DNA of 35,153 nucleotides, from assembly GCA_017430325.1 (NCBI GenBank), contig JAFRNE010000001.1, forward strand, positions 1-35,153, in the 5' to 3' direction. The notes beneath the pieces were generated by a model. The model was not told the DNA's origin, did no database searches, and saw nothing but the letters and a program-made list of their open reading frames with translations. Every line of letters begins with the position of its first letter. The first letter of the stretch is position 1. The position numbers were made by a program, and so were the translations under genes. Positions 27,401-33,613 of this stretch are shown here, piece after piece. The DNA is from Eubacterium sp. Lineage in GTDB: Bacteria > Bacillota > Clostridia > Lachnospirales > Lachnospiraceae.

Positions 27401-29002
27401 CTTCTCACGTTCAGCATCGATAGGTGGATTTGTAACCTGTGCAAAGAGCTGCTTGAAGAAATAGAAAAGTGGCTGATCCTGCTTTGAGAGCGCTGCGATC
27501 GGTGTATCAACACCCATCGCCCCTATCTGCTCGATTCCTGAGAGAGCCATATTTCTTATACCCTCATGATAATTCTCATAGGTATAACCAAAGGCCTTCT
27601 GCTGCTTCTTCAGCTCATCACCGCTGATGTCTGGAACCTTTACATTAGGTATCTTTATATCTTTAAGAGTCTCAAGGGACATATCAAGCCACTCGCCGTA
27701 AGGTTCCTTGTGCGCGTATTCTTCCTTGATCTCTTTGTCGTCATATATCTTACCGATCTTGGTGTCGATAAGAAGCATCTTTCCGGGATGAAGTCTTTCC
27801 TTCTTAATGATATGTGATTCATCAAGCTGAAGAACACCAACCTCTGAAGAAAGGATGAGGCGGTTATCATCCATAACATAATATCTTGAAGGTCTGAGAC
27901 CGTTTCTATCAAGGATTGCACCCATGATATCACCGTCCGAATAAAGGATAGACGCAGGTCCGTCCCATGGCTCCATCATTGTTGCATAATACTGATAGAA
28001 ATCTCTCTCTTCCTGAGAAAGTGTTTCGTTATGAGCCCATGGTTCAGGGATTGCGATCATTGCTGCAAGAGGGAGAGGAAGTCCGCTCATCATGAAGAAC
28101 TCGAGCGTATTATCAAGCATAGCTGAATCTGATCCGCTTGAAGAGATGACCGGGAATACTCTTGTCATATCTTCATCCGAAAATACATCAGTATGCATTG
28201 TCTCCTCACGGGCAAGCATCTTATCTGCATTTCCCTTAATTGTATTTATCTCACCGTTGTGGACCATAAGTCTGTTTGGATGAGCTCTGTTCCAGCTTGG
28301 ATTTGTATTTGTTGAGAATCTTGAATGAACCATTGCGATGGCTGATTCATAATCCTTGTCTGTAAGATCCTTGAAGAAGGTTCTGAGCTGACCTACAAGG
28401 AACATACCTTTATAAACTATAGTTCTGCATGAAAGAGAAGGAACGTAGGTATTTACGCTGCTCTGCTCAAACTCACGTCTTACAAGATAGAGCTTTCTGT
28501 CGAAGTCAAGGTCTGTCTCGCAGCCTGCCGGTCTCTCGATAAATACCTGGCTGATAACAGGCATACACTCTCTTGCTCTGGTACCAAGAACCTCAGGAGC
28601 TGTATCAACCTCTCTCCATCCAAGGATCTTCATACCTTCCTTACGAACGATAACCTCAAACATTGACTTAGCCTGTCTCTTATCAAGCTCGTTCTGAGGC
28701 AGGAAAAACATTCCGACTGCATACTGTCTTCTGTCTGGAAGGTTTATTCCCTGTTCAGCAAGCTTCTTTACGAAGAACTTGTGAGGTATCTGTGTCAGAA
28801 TACCAACTCCGTCTCCGGTCTTACCCTCAGCGTCCTTACCGGCTCTGTGCTCAAGTCTCTCAACTATGCTGAGAGCATCAGCAACCAGCTTATGGCTAAC
28901 CTTTCCGTCGATCTGAACAATAGCTCCGATACCACAGTTATCATGCTCAAAAGACGGGTCATATAAGCCCTTTTCCTGCAGTTCTTTAACAACCTCTTTC
29001 AT
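24452..29002 (-). CDS. gltB: glutamate synthase (NADPH) large subunit, 1516 aa
   Basis: GltB converts glutamine plus 2-oxoglutarate to two glutamates. Its parts are in order: an N-terminal class II amidotransferase with nucleophile C23 (HDNCGIGAIVQ) after a 22-residue propeptide; a central domain; an FMN/2-oxoglutarate barrel with GGESDERLASAGTKNDRSS and PGEGGHLPGRKV; the 3Fe-4S cysteines in CHQDTCPMG; and a C-terminal beta-helix GXGXG domain (GVGEHGCEYMTGGRAVILG). I place the start at ATG 29002, which has AAGGAGG six bases upstream. A longer reading to 29035 would begin inside the leader terminator. It is the first gene of the glutamine operon and its leader looks like an ANTAR-controlled attenuator. 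Confidence 0.97.
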   Translation of the reverse strand: MKEVVKELQEKGLYDPSFEHDNCGIGAIVQIDGKVSHKLVADALSIVERLEHRAGKDAEGKTGDGVGILTQIPHKFFVKKLAEQGINLPDRRQYAVGMFFLPQNELDKRQAKSMFEVIVRKEGMKILGWREVDTAPEVLGTRARECMPVISQVFIERPAGCETDLDFDRKLYLVRREFEQSSVNTYVPSLSCRTIVYKGMFLVGQLRTFFKDLTDKDYESAIAMVHSRFSTNTNPSWNRAHPNRLMVHNGEINTIKGNADKMLAREETMHTDVFSDEDMTRVFPVISSSGSDSAMLDNTLEFFMMSGLPLPLAAMIAIPEPWAHNETLSQEERDFYQYYATMMEPWDGPASILYSDGDIMGAILDRNGLRPSRYYVMDDNRLILSSEVGVLQLDESHIIKKERLHPGKMLLIDTKIGKIYDDKEIKEEYAHKEPYGEWLDMSLETLKDIKIPNVKVPDISGDELKKQQKAFGYTYENYHEGIRNMALSGIEQIGAMGVDTPIAALSKQDQPLFYFFKQLFAQVTNPPIDAEREKIVTSKAVYLGKNGNVLSEKPENARVLKIENPILTDLDLLKIEHMNKEGFKCAKVSILYFKRTPLKRVIDRLFVDVDKAYKEGANIIILSDRGVDENHVAIPSLLAVAAVSRHLVRTKKATAMSLIVESGEPREVHHFATLMGYGATAINPYLAHATIRELVDEGLLDKDYYAAVEDYDNAVINGIVKIASKMGISTIRSYQGSKIFEAIGISPEVINEYFTGTVSRIGGITLEDIEKAADKKHSRAFDPLGLESDLELTAVGRHKLRSQGEHHRYNPETIHMLQLSTREGSYEKFKTYTKMVDSEETGYLRSLMDFNYPEEGIPLEEVESEASIVQRFKTGAMSYGSISEEAHETLAIAMNHLHGKSNSGEGGESDERLASAGTKNDRSSAIKQVASGRFGVTSKYLVSAREIQIKMAQGAKPGEGGHLPGRKVYPWVAKTRHSTPGVSLISPPPHHDIYSIEDLAQLIYDLKNANKNARISVKLVSEAGVGTVAAGVAKAGAQVILVSGYDGGTGAAPLSSIHNAGLPWELGLAETHQTLIENGLRNMVVIETDGKLMSGRDVAIAAILGAEEFGFATAPLVTMGCVMMRVCHQDTCPMGVATQNPALRAKFRGKPEYVENFMLFVARELREYMARLGVRSINELVGRTDLLKLRDVKDPAEKELDLSRILLDMSKIEREEQIFDPAKAYDFKLETTKDEKVLLKSAEIKKSIKEGTPSEIDLKISNIDRTFGTLLGAEITRKHPEGLPEDTITVNCVGAGGQSFGAFIPKGLTLKITGDSNDYFGKGLSGGKLILHAPADAKYIPEENIIVGNVALYGATSGEAYISGMAGERFCIRNSGATAVVEGVGEHGCEYMTGGRAVILGPTGKNFAAGMSGGIAYVFDEDSSLYKNLNKTFVLMERLTDKDEIKDVKELIRKHVEYTGSKKGQKILDNFDTAVEHFKKIIPADYKEMLRLTSLYLEKGLSTEEAKIRAFEDFNQ

Positions 29003-29020
29003 GTCTTTCCTCCTTGTAAT

Positions 29021-29061
29021 AACAGAAAAGGGCACTTCGAGTATATACTCGAAGCGCCCTT
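29021..29061 (-). terminator. leader terminator (attenuator) in front of gltB
   Basis: On the minus strand the 5' arm AAGGGCGCTTCGAGT pairs with ACTCGAAGTGCCCTT around a 4-nt tip, with a single G-U pair, and is followed by TTCTGTT. It lies between the promoter and the gltB ribosome site, so it must be overcome for expression. On the plus strand the G-U becomes A-C, supporting the minus sense. Confidence 0.85.
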
Positions 29062-29066
29062 GCTTC
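29051..29066 (-). promoter_or_regulatory. candidate ANTAR target hairpin (antiterminator) in the gltB leader
   Basis: GAAGC (29066-29062) pairs with GCTTC (29055-29051) around the hexanucleotide loop AAGGGC, which has A at position 1 and G at position 4 as ANTAR targets do. Loop and 3' arm are the first bases of the terminator's 5' arm, so the two structures exclude each other. The second, upstream hairpin that ANTAR targets normally have is unclear; CAAT/ATTG around a 6-nt loop (29080-29093) is a weak candidate and lacks A1/G4. Confidence 0.5.
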
Positions 29067-29114
29067 TTAAAAATATCTACAATATATGCATTGATTACTT
29101 TTTTAACTATTTGT

Positions 29115-29142
29115 AGTATACAACTTTATTTTTAAATGTCAA
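29115..29142 (-). promoter_or_regulatory. promoter of the glutamine operon
   Basis: On the minus strand TTGACA (29137-29142), 16 bp, then TATACT (29115-29120). It would start near 29108, giving a leader of about 106 nt that contains the attenuator. Confidence 0.8.
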
Positions 29143-29392
29143 GCGTATTTTTAATTAATTTTATTAATCACTTAATTTTCTTCTCTCCCAAATCTTCAGA
29201 GTAATACCTGCTCTGTTTCAATATATGCTTTACATGCTGCAGTGCAAGACTATCCGTATAGTCCATTCTTAACCATTCTGCACCTGCTTATTGTAAATAC
29301 TTCCCTCAAAATGTTAGAATTAAACAATAAAAAACGATATTTCCGTTAAAAATGCGTCTTAATAGATATAGAGATAATAAAGGACAAATACT

Positions 29393-29959
29393 ATGGTAAA
29401 CGAAATAGACGAAAAAATAATATTGCTTTATGAGGAAAGAAATGAAAAGGCTATAGAAATGACGGATATTCATTATGGCCGATTCTCAAGGACGCTATCA
29501 TATAATATCCTCAATTCCCTTGAAGATGCGGAGGAATGTGTGAACGATTCATATATGAGGCTTTGGGAAACCATCCCTCCCACAGTGCCGCAAAGCCTCA
29601 AGGCATATCTGGGAAGGATAGTCCGTAATATATCGCTTTCATTATTCAGGAAAAAGAAGGCTGATAAAAGAAATGATGACGCAAATTATCTCCTCTCCGA
29701 GCTGGAGGACTGTATTCCTTCAAATAATGATGTTGAACAGGCTGTCGACCATCTTCAGCTTGTTGAGCTGCTTGAAGGATGGCTGACAAGCGAAAAAAGA
29801 CAAAGCAGACAGCTTTTTATATTACGATACTGGTATGGTATTCCTACTGGAGAACTGGCCAAACGTTTCAATCTGTCTGAAAAAAAGACTACAGATCTTC
29901 TTTACAGAATGAGACAGCGTCTGAAAAAATACCTTGAGAAAGAAGGTGTGTCCGTATGA
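29393..29959 (+). CDS. ECF-type RNA polymerase sigma factor, 188 aa
   Basis: Region 2 is visible at about 15-85: TLSYNILNSLEDAEECVNDSYMRLWETIP and LKAYLGRIVRNISLSLFRKKKADKR. Region 4 lies at about 130-182: QLFILRYWYGIPTGELAKRFNLSEKKTTDLLYRMRQRLKKYL. It lacks the long region 1 and 3 of housekeeping sigma factors. The stop overlaps the next start by 4 bp (ATGA), coupling it with the membrane protein that is probably its anti-sigma factor. The likely regulon includes its own operon, which would put the serpin under envelope or protease-stress control. The signal is unknown. Confidence 0.92.
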   Translation: MVNEIDEKIILLYEERNEKAIEMTDIHYGRFSRTLSYNILNSLEDAEECVNDSYMRLWETIPPTVPQSLKAYLGRIVRNISLSLFRKKKADKRNDDANYLLSELEDCIPSNNDVEQAVDHLQLVELLEGWLTSEKRQSRQLFILRYWYGIPTGELAKRFNLSEKKTTDLLYRMRQRLKKYLEKEGVSV

Positions 29960-30996
29960 TCGATAAAAATCGCAATACTTACAATAGTCTGATGAAAAGT
30001 AAAGATCACGAAGCTGACAGTCAGATGATGCAAGGTACAGAATCAAAGGCCGTCTGTAGGCTGATGAATGCGATAACTGATATCAGTGACGAGATTATAT
30101 TGGATGCCGATACTAAGGTACAGTCAAATAACAGCAGCCGGATTGAAAAAAGTACCGCCAAAAAATATAGCCGGATAAAAAGCAGGATAACTGTCGGTAT
30201 TTCATTTGCCGCAGCCCTTATTATTATTTTACTGACCGTCAAAATGCTTCCAGAACAGAAAAAAAGAAGTCATACTTCTCCCGACTCTTCTTCAACCGGA
30301 AGTATAACAGTATCACAAAGAACTGAAAATATTACAGAGGCCGGTCCGACAGAGGTAATTCCAACAGAAGCAATTCCGACAGAAGCAGGTCCGACAGAGG
30401 TAATTCCAACGGAAGCAATTCCGACAGAAGCAGGTCCGACAGAGGTAATTCCAACGGAAGCAGGCACAACAGAATCTCCTGCCGTTGATGATGCCCTTCA
30501 CGTAAATATCAATTCCAAAGTTGTAAGCTACGACACATTATCGGAGATGGAAGCTGACGCTGACCTTATCCTTCGAGCTGAGCGTCTTGATCACGAAGAA
30601 CCTGTGCTCAAATACTCTGATAACAATCTATATTCATTTTGGACATTTTCTCAGGTAAGGATCAGCAGAATCTATAAAGATGACACTGAAGAGCTGGGGG
30701 AAGGGCAAACGATCACAATACTGGAAAATGAAGTATTCGATCCAAAAACAAATACCGTATTTCATGTTAGTGGATACCGGATGATGGTTGCAGGAAATGA
30801 ATATCTGCTGTTCCTGCAAAAAGGCAGCAGCGAAAACGGCGAAACGTATTTTGTATCCTGTGGAGTCAATTTCGGAACAGTTTCATTATCCGAAGACGGC
30901 CGCGATATAAGTCCTAAATATCAAAACGGATCAGACATGACCGATACAAAAATATTTAAAGAAATATGGGAAGAGGCAAAGAAGAAGTATCAGTAA
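29956..30996 (+). CDS. putative membrane anti-sigma factor with extracellular PTE-repeat stalk and sensor domain, 346 aa
   Basis: Residues 1-75 are cytoplasmic and would bind the sigma factor; I see no zinc HxxxCxxC motif. One membrane span (about 77-95, VGISFAAALIIILLTV) is followed by a Ser/Thr-rich stretch. A PTE-x-x repeat stalk (about 130-170) comes next. A C-terminal extracellular domain (about 175-346) has a beta-rich pattern: VVSYDTLSEMEADADLILRAE, ITILENEVFD and YRMMVAGNEYLLFLQKG. Similar domains occur in secreted Firmicute proteins of unknown function. The 4-bp overlap with the sigma gene is the main evidence for an anti-sigma role. Confidence 0.7.
   Translation: MIDKNRNTYNSLMKSKDHEADSQMMQGTESKAVCRLMNAITDISDEIILDADTKVQSNNSSRIEKSTAKKYSRIKSRITVGISFAAALIIILLTVKMLPEQKKRSHTSPDSSSTGSITVSQRTENITEAGPTEVIPTEAIPTEAGPTEVIPTEAIPTEAGPTEVIPTEAGTTESPAVDDALHVNINSKVVSYDTLSEMEADADLILRAERLDHEEPVLKYSDNNLYSFWTFSQVRISRIYKDDTEELGEGQTITILENEVFDPKTNTVFHVSGYRMMVAGNEYLLFLQKGSSENGETYFVSCGVNFGTVSLSEDGRDISPKYQNGSDMTDTKIFKEIWEEAKKKYQ
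30343..30462 (+). repeat. 45-bp in-frame tandem repeat, about 2.7 copies
   Basis: Units start with GGTCCGACAGAGG at 30343, 30388 and 30433; the third is cut after 30 bp. The first two units differ at a single base. Each encodes three PTE pentads. In-frame DNA-level identity suggests recent copying and likely length variation of the stalk. Confidence 0.92.
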
Positions 30997-31050
30997 TCAT
31001 TCGCTGACAGTCGGAATAAATCAATATTCATTCGCAGAGGAGGTTTGGTT

Positions 31051-32397
31051 ATGAAAAGGGATAGAACTTTAAATATAAAGCAAAGAATAACTCCGATCGT
31101 CGTTTTGATGGCACTGATCCTCACAGCATGTGGAAATACATCCACTGACAAGAAACAAAAAACTGACAAAACATCACAGCTCTCATCTCATTCAGAGCTT
31201 GTGAATCTTGCAGAAGGAATAGAAAAGAAGGAGTTTACCACACAGAACCCTTCAAGCATTCACAGTAACGCACTAACAGATAGCGCAATAAATCTTCTGG
31301 CAAAAACCGTCAGTCTCGGAGCTTCTCCGGATGATAATTATCTTATCAGTCCGCTCTCGCTGCAGATGGCTTTAGGTATGCTTGCTGCCGGCACCGATGA
31401 CGAAAGTGTGACCCGGAAGGAACTTACAGCTCTGTTAATGCCGGGCATTGACACCGTACCGGATGAGATAAATATGGATATGGCTGTGCTTTCTGAAAAT
31501 ATGCGTTCTGATCCTGACGCAGAATGGAATGTTGTTAATTCTGTATGGATAAATAAGGATGGAAATGTCAGACTATCAGACAACTACATATCAGATGTTA
31601 TAAGCTGCTATCAGGCTGAGCTTTATGAAATACCATTTGATGATAGCTCCGTTGGAACGATAAATGGATGGGTTAAGGATAATACCAGGGGCAGGATCCA
31701 AACCATATTAGATAATCTTGATCCACCGGTATCACTTGTATTACTAAACGCTGTCGCTTTTGATGGCGAATGGATGACCGAGATCGCAACCGATCATATC
31801 AGAAATAATATGGATTTTACGAATGCTGACGGATCTACATCAAAGGTAACCATGCTTAGCAGCATGGAATGCGGTTACCTGCAGCTTGCCGGTGGTGAAG
31901 GCTTCCTTAAGTTTTATAAAGGCGGCAGATACTGCTTTATGGCACTGCTTCCTCCGGAGGGTATCACCACAGAGGATTATCTAAATAACATCCTTTCCGG
32001 CGAAACCACTCTCTATGAAGCGATCCAAAGCAGAGATTATGAACCTCTTCTTCAGGTTGAATTTCCCGAGTTCAAGGCTGAATACAGCGCAAATATGAAT
32101 GAAGTTGTGCAGTCGCTTGGTGTTAATAATATCTTTGATGAAAATGCGGAGTTTGGCAGGATGATCACCGAAGACAGCGAACACATCTCTGTTGACCTTA
32201 TAGAACATAAGGCCATGATAGAGGTTGATCGAAAGGGAACTAAGGCCGCGGCAGCTACAGCTGTAACAGCCACAGAAGCCTCTATAGAAGAACCCGAGGT
32301 TATTAACATCTCCCTAAATCGCCCTTTTGTTTATGGAATCGTTGATATGAACTCTGGAATACCTGTATTTCTTGGTGTTCAGAATACGATGCCATAG
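31051..32397 (+). CDS. serpin-family protease inhibitor, lipoprotein, 448 aa
   Basis: A type II signal peptide ends in the lipobox LTAC with C27, so the protein is tethered outside the cell membrane. After a polar linker the serpin fold starts near residue 75, with NYLISPLSLQMALGMLAAG, VVNSVWINKD, INGWVKDNTRGRI and LVLLNAVAFDGEW. The reactive loop hinge KGTKAAAAT (about 395-403) fits the inhibitory consensus with small residues. Counting from G396 as P15 gives P1 A410 and P1' S411. The C-terminus has LNRPFVYGIVD and PVFLGVQN. ATG at 31051 has GGAGG seven bases upstream. It is the third gene after the sigma/anti-sigma pair. It probably blocks host or competitor serine proteases, or its own. 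Confidence 0.93.
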   Translation: MKRDRTLNIKQRITPIVVLMALILTACGNTSTDKKQKTDKTSQLSSHSELVNLAEGIEKKEFTTQNPSSIHSNALTDSAINLLAKTVSLGASPDDNYLISPLSLQMALGMLAAGTDDESVTRKELTALLMPGIDTVPDEINMDMAVLSENMRSDPDAEWNVVNSVWINKDGNVRLSDNYISDVISCYQAELYEIPFDDSSVGTINGWVKDNTRGRIQTILDNLDPPVSLVLLNAVAFDGEWMTEIATDHIRNNMDFTNADGSTSKVTMLSSMECGYLQLAGGEGFLKFYKGGRYCFMALLPPEGITTEDYLNNILSGETTLYEAIQSRDYEPLLQVEFPEFKAEYSANMNEVVQSLGVNNIFDENAEFGRMITEDSEHISVDLIEHKAMIEVDRKGTKAAAATAVTATEASIEEPEVINISLNRPFVYGIVDMNSGIPVFLGVQNTMP

Positions 32398-32431
32398 AAC
32401 CTGATACGATTTATCAATTATCCAAGCAAAA

Positions 32432-32467
32432 AACTTGTTTGTACAGTCCATACAAACAAGTTTTTTT
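32432..32467. terminator. bidirectional terminator between serpin and trpF
   Basis: AACTTGTTTGTA (32432-32443) pairs perfectly with TACAAACAAGTT (32451-32462), with T-runs on both strands. It serves both convergent genes. Confidence 0.9.
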
Positions 32468-32506
32468 AATACATGCTTATGTATCACCCGAAAAGCATCA
32501 CACAAA

Positions 32507-33136
32507 TTAATCTCTATTTTTACTTACAGCATCTCGTGTTGCTTCCACAAAGGTCTTCATCTTCTCAGGATCCTTCAGGCCGTCGGTTTCAACTCCTGAG
32601 CTGACATCTACGGCATATGGATGAACCTTAGAGATGATCTCTTTTACATTATCGGGGCTGAGTCCTCCTGCAAGAAAGAACGGTCTCCTAACTTCGCTCA
32701 GGATACGGTGATCAAATGCTTTTCCGCTTCCTGTTCCTGAATCAAGCATGATGTAGTCCGCAGGCGACTCTTCTGCAATCATCAGCGATGGCAGTTTATT
32801 TACATTGAAGGCCTTGATAACCTCTCTACCGGTCTCGAATTTAACCTTATTTATATATTCTTCGTCCTCGGAGCCGTGAAGCTGGGCGATATCGATCACG
32901 CCCTCCTTCAGAAGATTTATAACAAGCTTTATTTCAGCATCAAGAAATACGCCCACAGCCTTTATCCTGCTGTCAAGCATATCCTTCAGCAGCTTCGCCT
33001 GCTCAGGTTCAACATTCCTTTTACTCTTCTTCCAGAACACGAAACCTATAAAGTCCGGAAGAAGCTGATTCGCTGCTTCTATATCTTCCGATCGCTTGAG
33101 ACCGCATATTTTTATCTTGGGTGTTATATTTATCAT
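32507..33136 (-). CDS. trpF: phosphoribosylanthranilate isomerase, 209 aa
   Basis: TrpF does the third step of tryptophan synthesis. The barrel motifs are present: KIKICGLKR at the N-terminus, DFIGFVFWKKSKRNV, AVGVFLD, IDIAQLHGSED, DYIMLDSGTGSGKAFDH, FFLAGGLSPDNV and AVDVSSGVETDGLKD. I chose ATG at 33136, which gives the normal length; a TTG twelve codons earlier is possible but extends it without homology. No other trp gene is near, so it is an orphan trp gene here. On the minus strand TATAAT (33224-33229), with a weak TTGCGT 18 bp upstream, is the likely promoter, leaving a leader of about 80 nt in which I saw no T-box. Confidence 0.94.
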   Translation of the reverse strand: MINITPKIKICGLKRSEDIEAANQLLPDFIGFVFWKKSKRNVEPEQAKLLKDMLDSRIKAVGVFLDAEIKLVINLLKEGVIDIAQLHGSEDEEYINKVKFETGREVIKAFNVNKLPSLMIAEESPADYIMLDSGTGSGKAFDHRILSEVRRPFFLAGGLSPDNVKEIISKVHPYAVDVSSGVETDGLKDPEKMKTFVEATRDAVSKNRD

Positions 33137-33258
33137 TTCTCCTACCCTTACTTCTATTTTTATCTGTATCAATTCTACTCTGCGACCAATTTCATGTCAA
33201 TACAAGTACAATGATCGGTATTTATTATACTACCGCTTACATTCACCACGCAATGCAG

Positions 33259-33287
33259 TTGACTGTTAATAGTAATTAATATATTAT
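33259..33287 (+). promoter_or_regulatory. promoter of the type I toxin mRNA
   Basis: TTGACT (33259-33264), 17 bp, TATTAT (33282-33287). The start near 33294 gives a leader of about 77 nt. In it CCTC-T-CCC (about 33331-33338) can pair with GGGG-TT-GAGG (33358-33367), the only ribosome-site-like sequence, so translation may be blocked in the full-length RNA. Confidence 0.7.
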
Positions 33288-33370
33288 TGACATATATAAT
33301 GTATTTAACCGGGTAGCCAGGGGACGTGTTCCTCTCCCGTTCTGGACTTCGCAGAAAGGGGTTGAGGCTT

Positions 33371-33481
33371 ATGAGCACTTACGAGATTATTACAACCATC
33401 ATCTCAGTCACAAGACTCGTATTTGATATTGTCGTATTCTGTAAAGAGCATAAGAAAAGCCGTCCTGTCACTGGCAAGTAG
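33371..33481 (+). CDS. small hydrophobic type I toxin-like peptide (Hol_Tox-like), 36 aa
   Basis: The peptide begins MSTYE, continues with a hydrophobic helix (IITTIISVTRLVFDIVVFC, residues 6-24) and ends in a basic tail (KEHKKSR). This is the build of the short 'putative holin-like toxin' peptides of Firmicutes (Hol_Tox, TxpA/BsrG group), which insert into the membrane. R15 and D19 inside the helix are unusual for the group and may weaken it. The stop codon lies in the loop of a terminator hairpin. A convergent antisense RNA with a strong promoter overlaps the 3' end, as in txpA/ratA. It sits between trpF and purF. Confidence 0.7.
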   Translation: MSTYEIITTIISVTRLVFDIVVFCKEHKKSRPVTGK

Positions 33482-33552
33482 CGGACGGCTCTCTTAGCTT
33501 AAGTTATATCGCCAGTACGGGTGAAGTGCACTCACCTTCTGGCTACTTCGTT
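33450..33552 (-). ncRNA. antisense RNA, probable type I antitoxin
   Basis: A near-perfect minus-strand promoter (33559-33587) would start this RNA near 33552. It forms a nested hairpin, GCCAG/CTGGC around GGTGA/TCACC (about 33509-33545). It then ends at the stem AGCCGTCC/GGACGGCT followed by TTTTCTT, near 33450. Its last 30 or so bases are complementary to the end of the toxin coding region and its 3' tail. It would be about 100 nt long. Confidence 0.65.
33458..33490. terminator. shared terminator of toxin mRNA and antitoxin RNA
   Basis: AGCCGTCC (33458-33465) pairs perfectly with GGACGGCT (33483-33490). The T-run is good on the minus strand (TTTTCTT) and poor on the plus strand (CTCTTAG). 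No other terminator follows purF, so it may end purF transcripts too. Confidence 0.8.
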
Positions 33553-33558
33553 AAGTAC

Positions 33559-33587
33559 ATTATATGGCTTTGCCTTCAAAAAGTCAA
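33559..33587 (-). promoter_or_regulatory. strong sigma-A promoter of the antitoxin RNA
   Basis: On the minus strand TTGACT (33582-33587), 17 bp, and a perfect TATAAT (33559-33564). It lies after the purF stop and no ORF follows it, so it must drive a non-coding RNA. Confidence 0.85.
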
Positions 33588-33613
33588 AGATTTTATATAT
33601 ACAGCTCATCCTC

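Larger units (their letters stand above)
29003..29392. other. divergent intergenic region between gltB and the ECF sigma gene
   Basis: The left part holds the gltB leader and promoter. The middle (29143-29285) has a GACTAT-CCGT-ATAGTC hairpin at 29248-29263 and a 32-codon open frame on the minus strand (29266-29168) without a good ribosome site. On the plus strand TTGTAA (29291-29296), 18 bp, TAGAAT (29315-29320) may be the sigma gene promoter. The sigma gene ribosome site is AAAGGA near 29380. Confidence 0.4.

Noticed and set aside
29003..29035. Longer gltB N-terminus beginning at 29035
   Set aside because: It would start inside the leader terminator and put the ribosome site within the coding region; the propeptide length fits the ATG at 29002.
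29168..29266. 32-codon minus-strand ORF (begins MDYTDS) between the gltB promoter and the sigma gene
   Set aside because: It has no good ribosome site, is short enough to arise by chance and includes a hairpin. It could be a remnant of an older gene, but nothing else supports it.
30343..30462. CRISPR-like array
   Set aside because: The repeats are contiguous, in frame and without spacers.
30270..30501. Minus-strand ORFs with VGITSVG- or cysteine-rich repeats
   Set aside because: They are antisense readings of the 45-bp tandem repeat in the anti-sigma-like gene and carry no independent signal.
33175..33378. 67-codon minus-strand ORF across the toxin leader
   Set aside because: It runs antisense through the toxin promoter and leader, begins inside the toxin gene and has no ribosome site.
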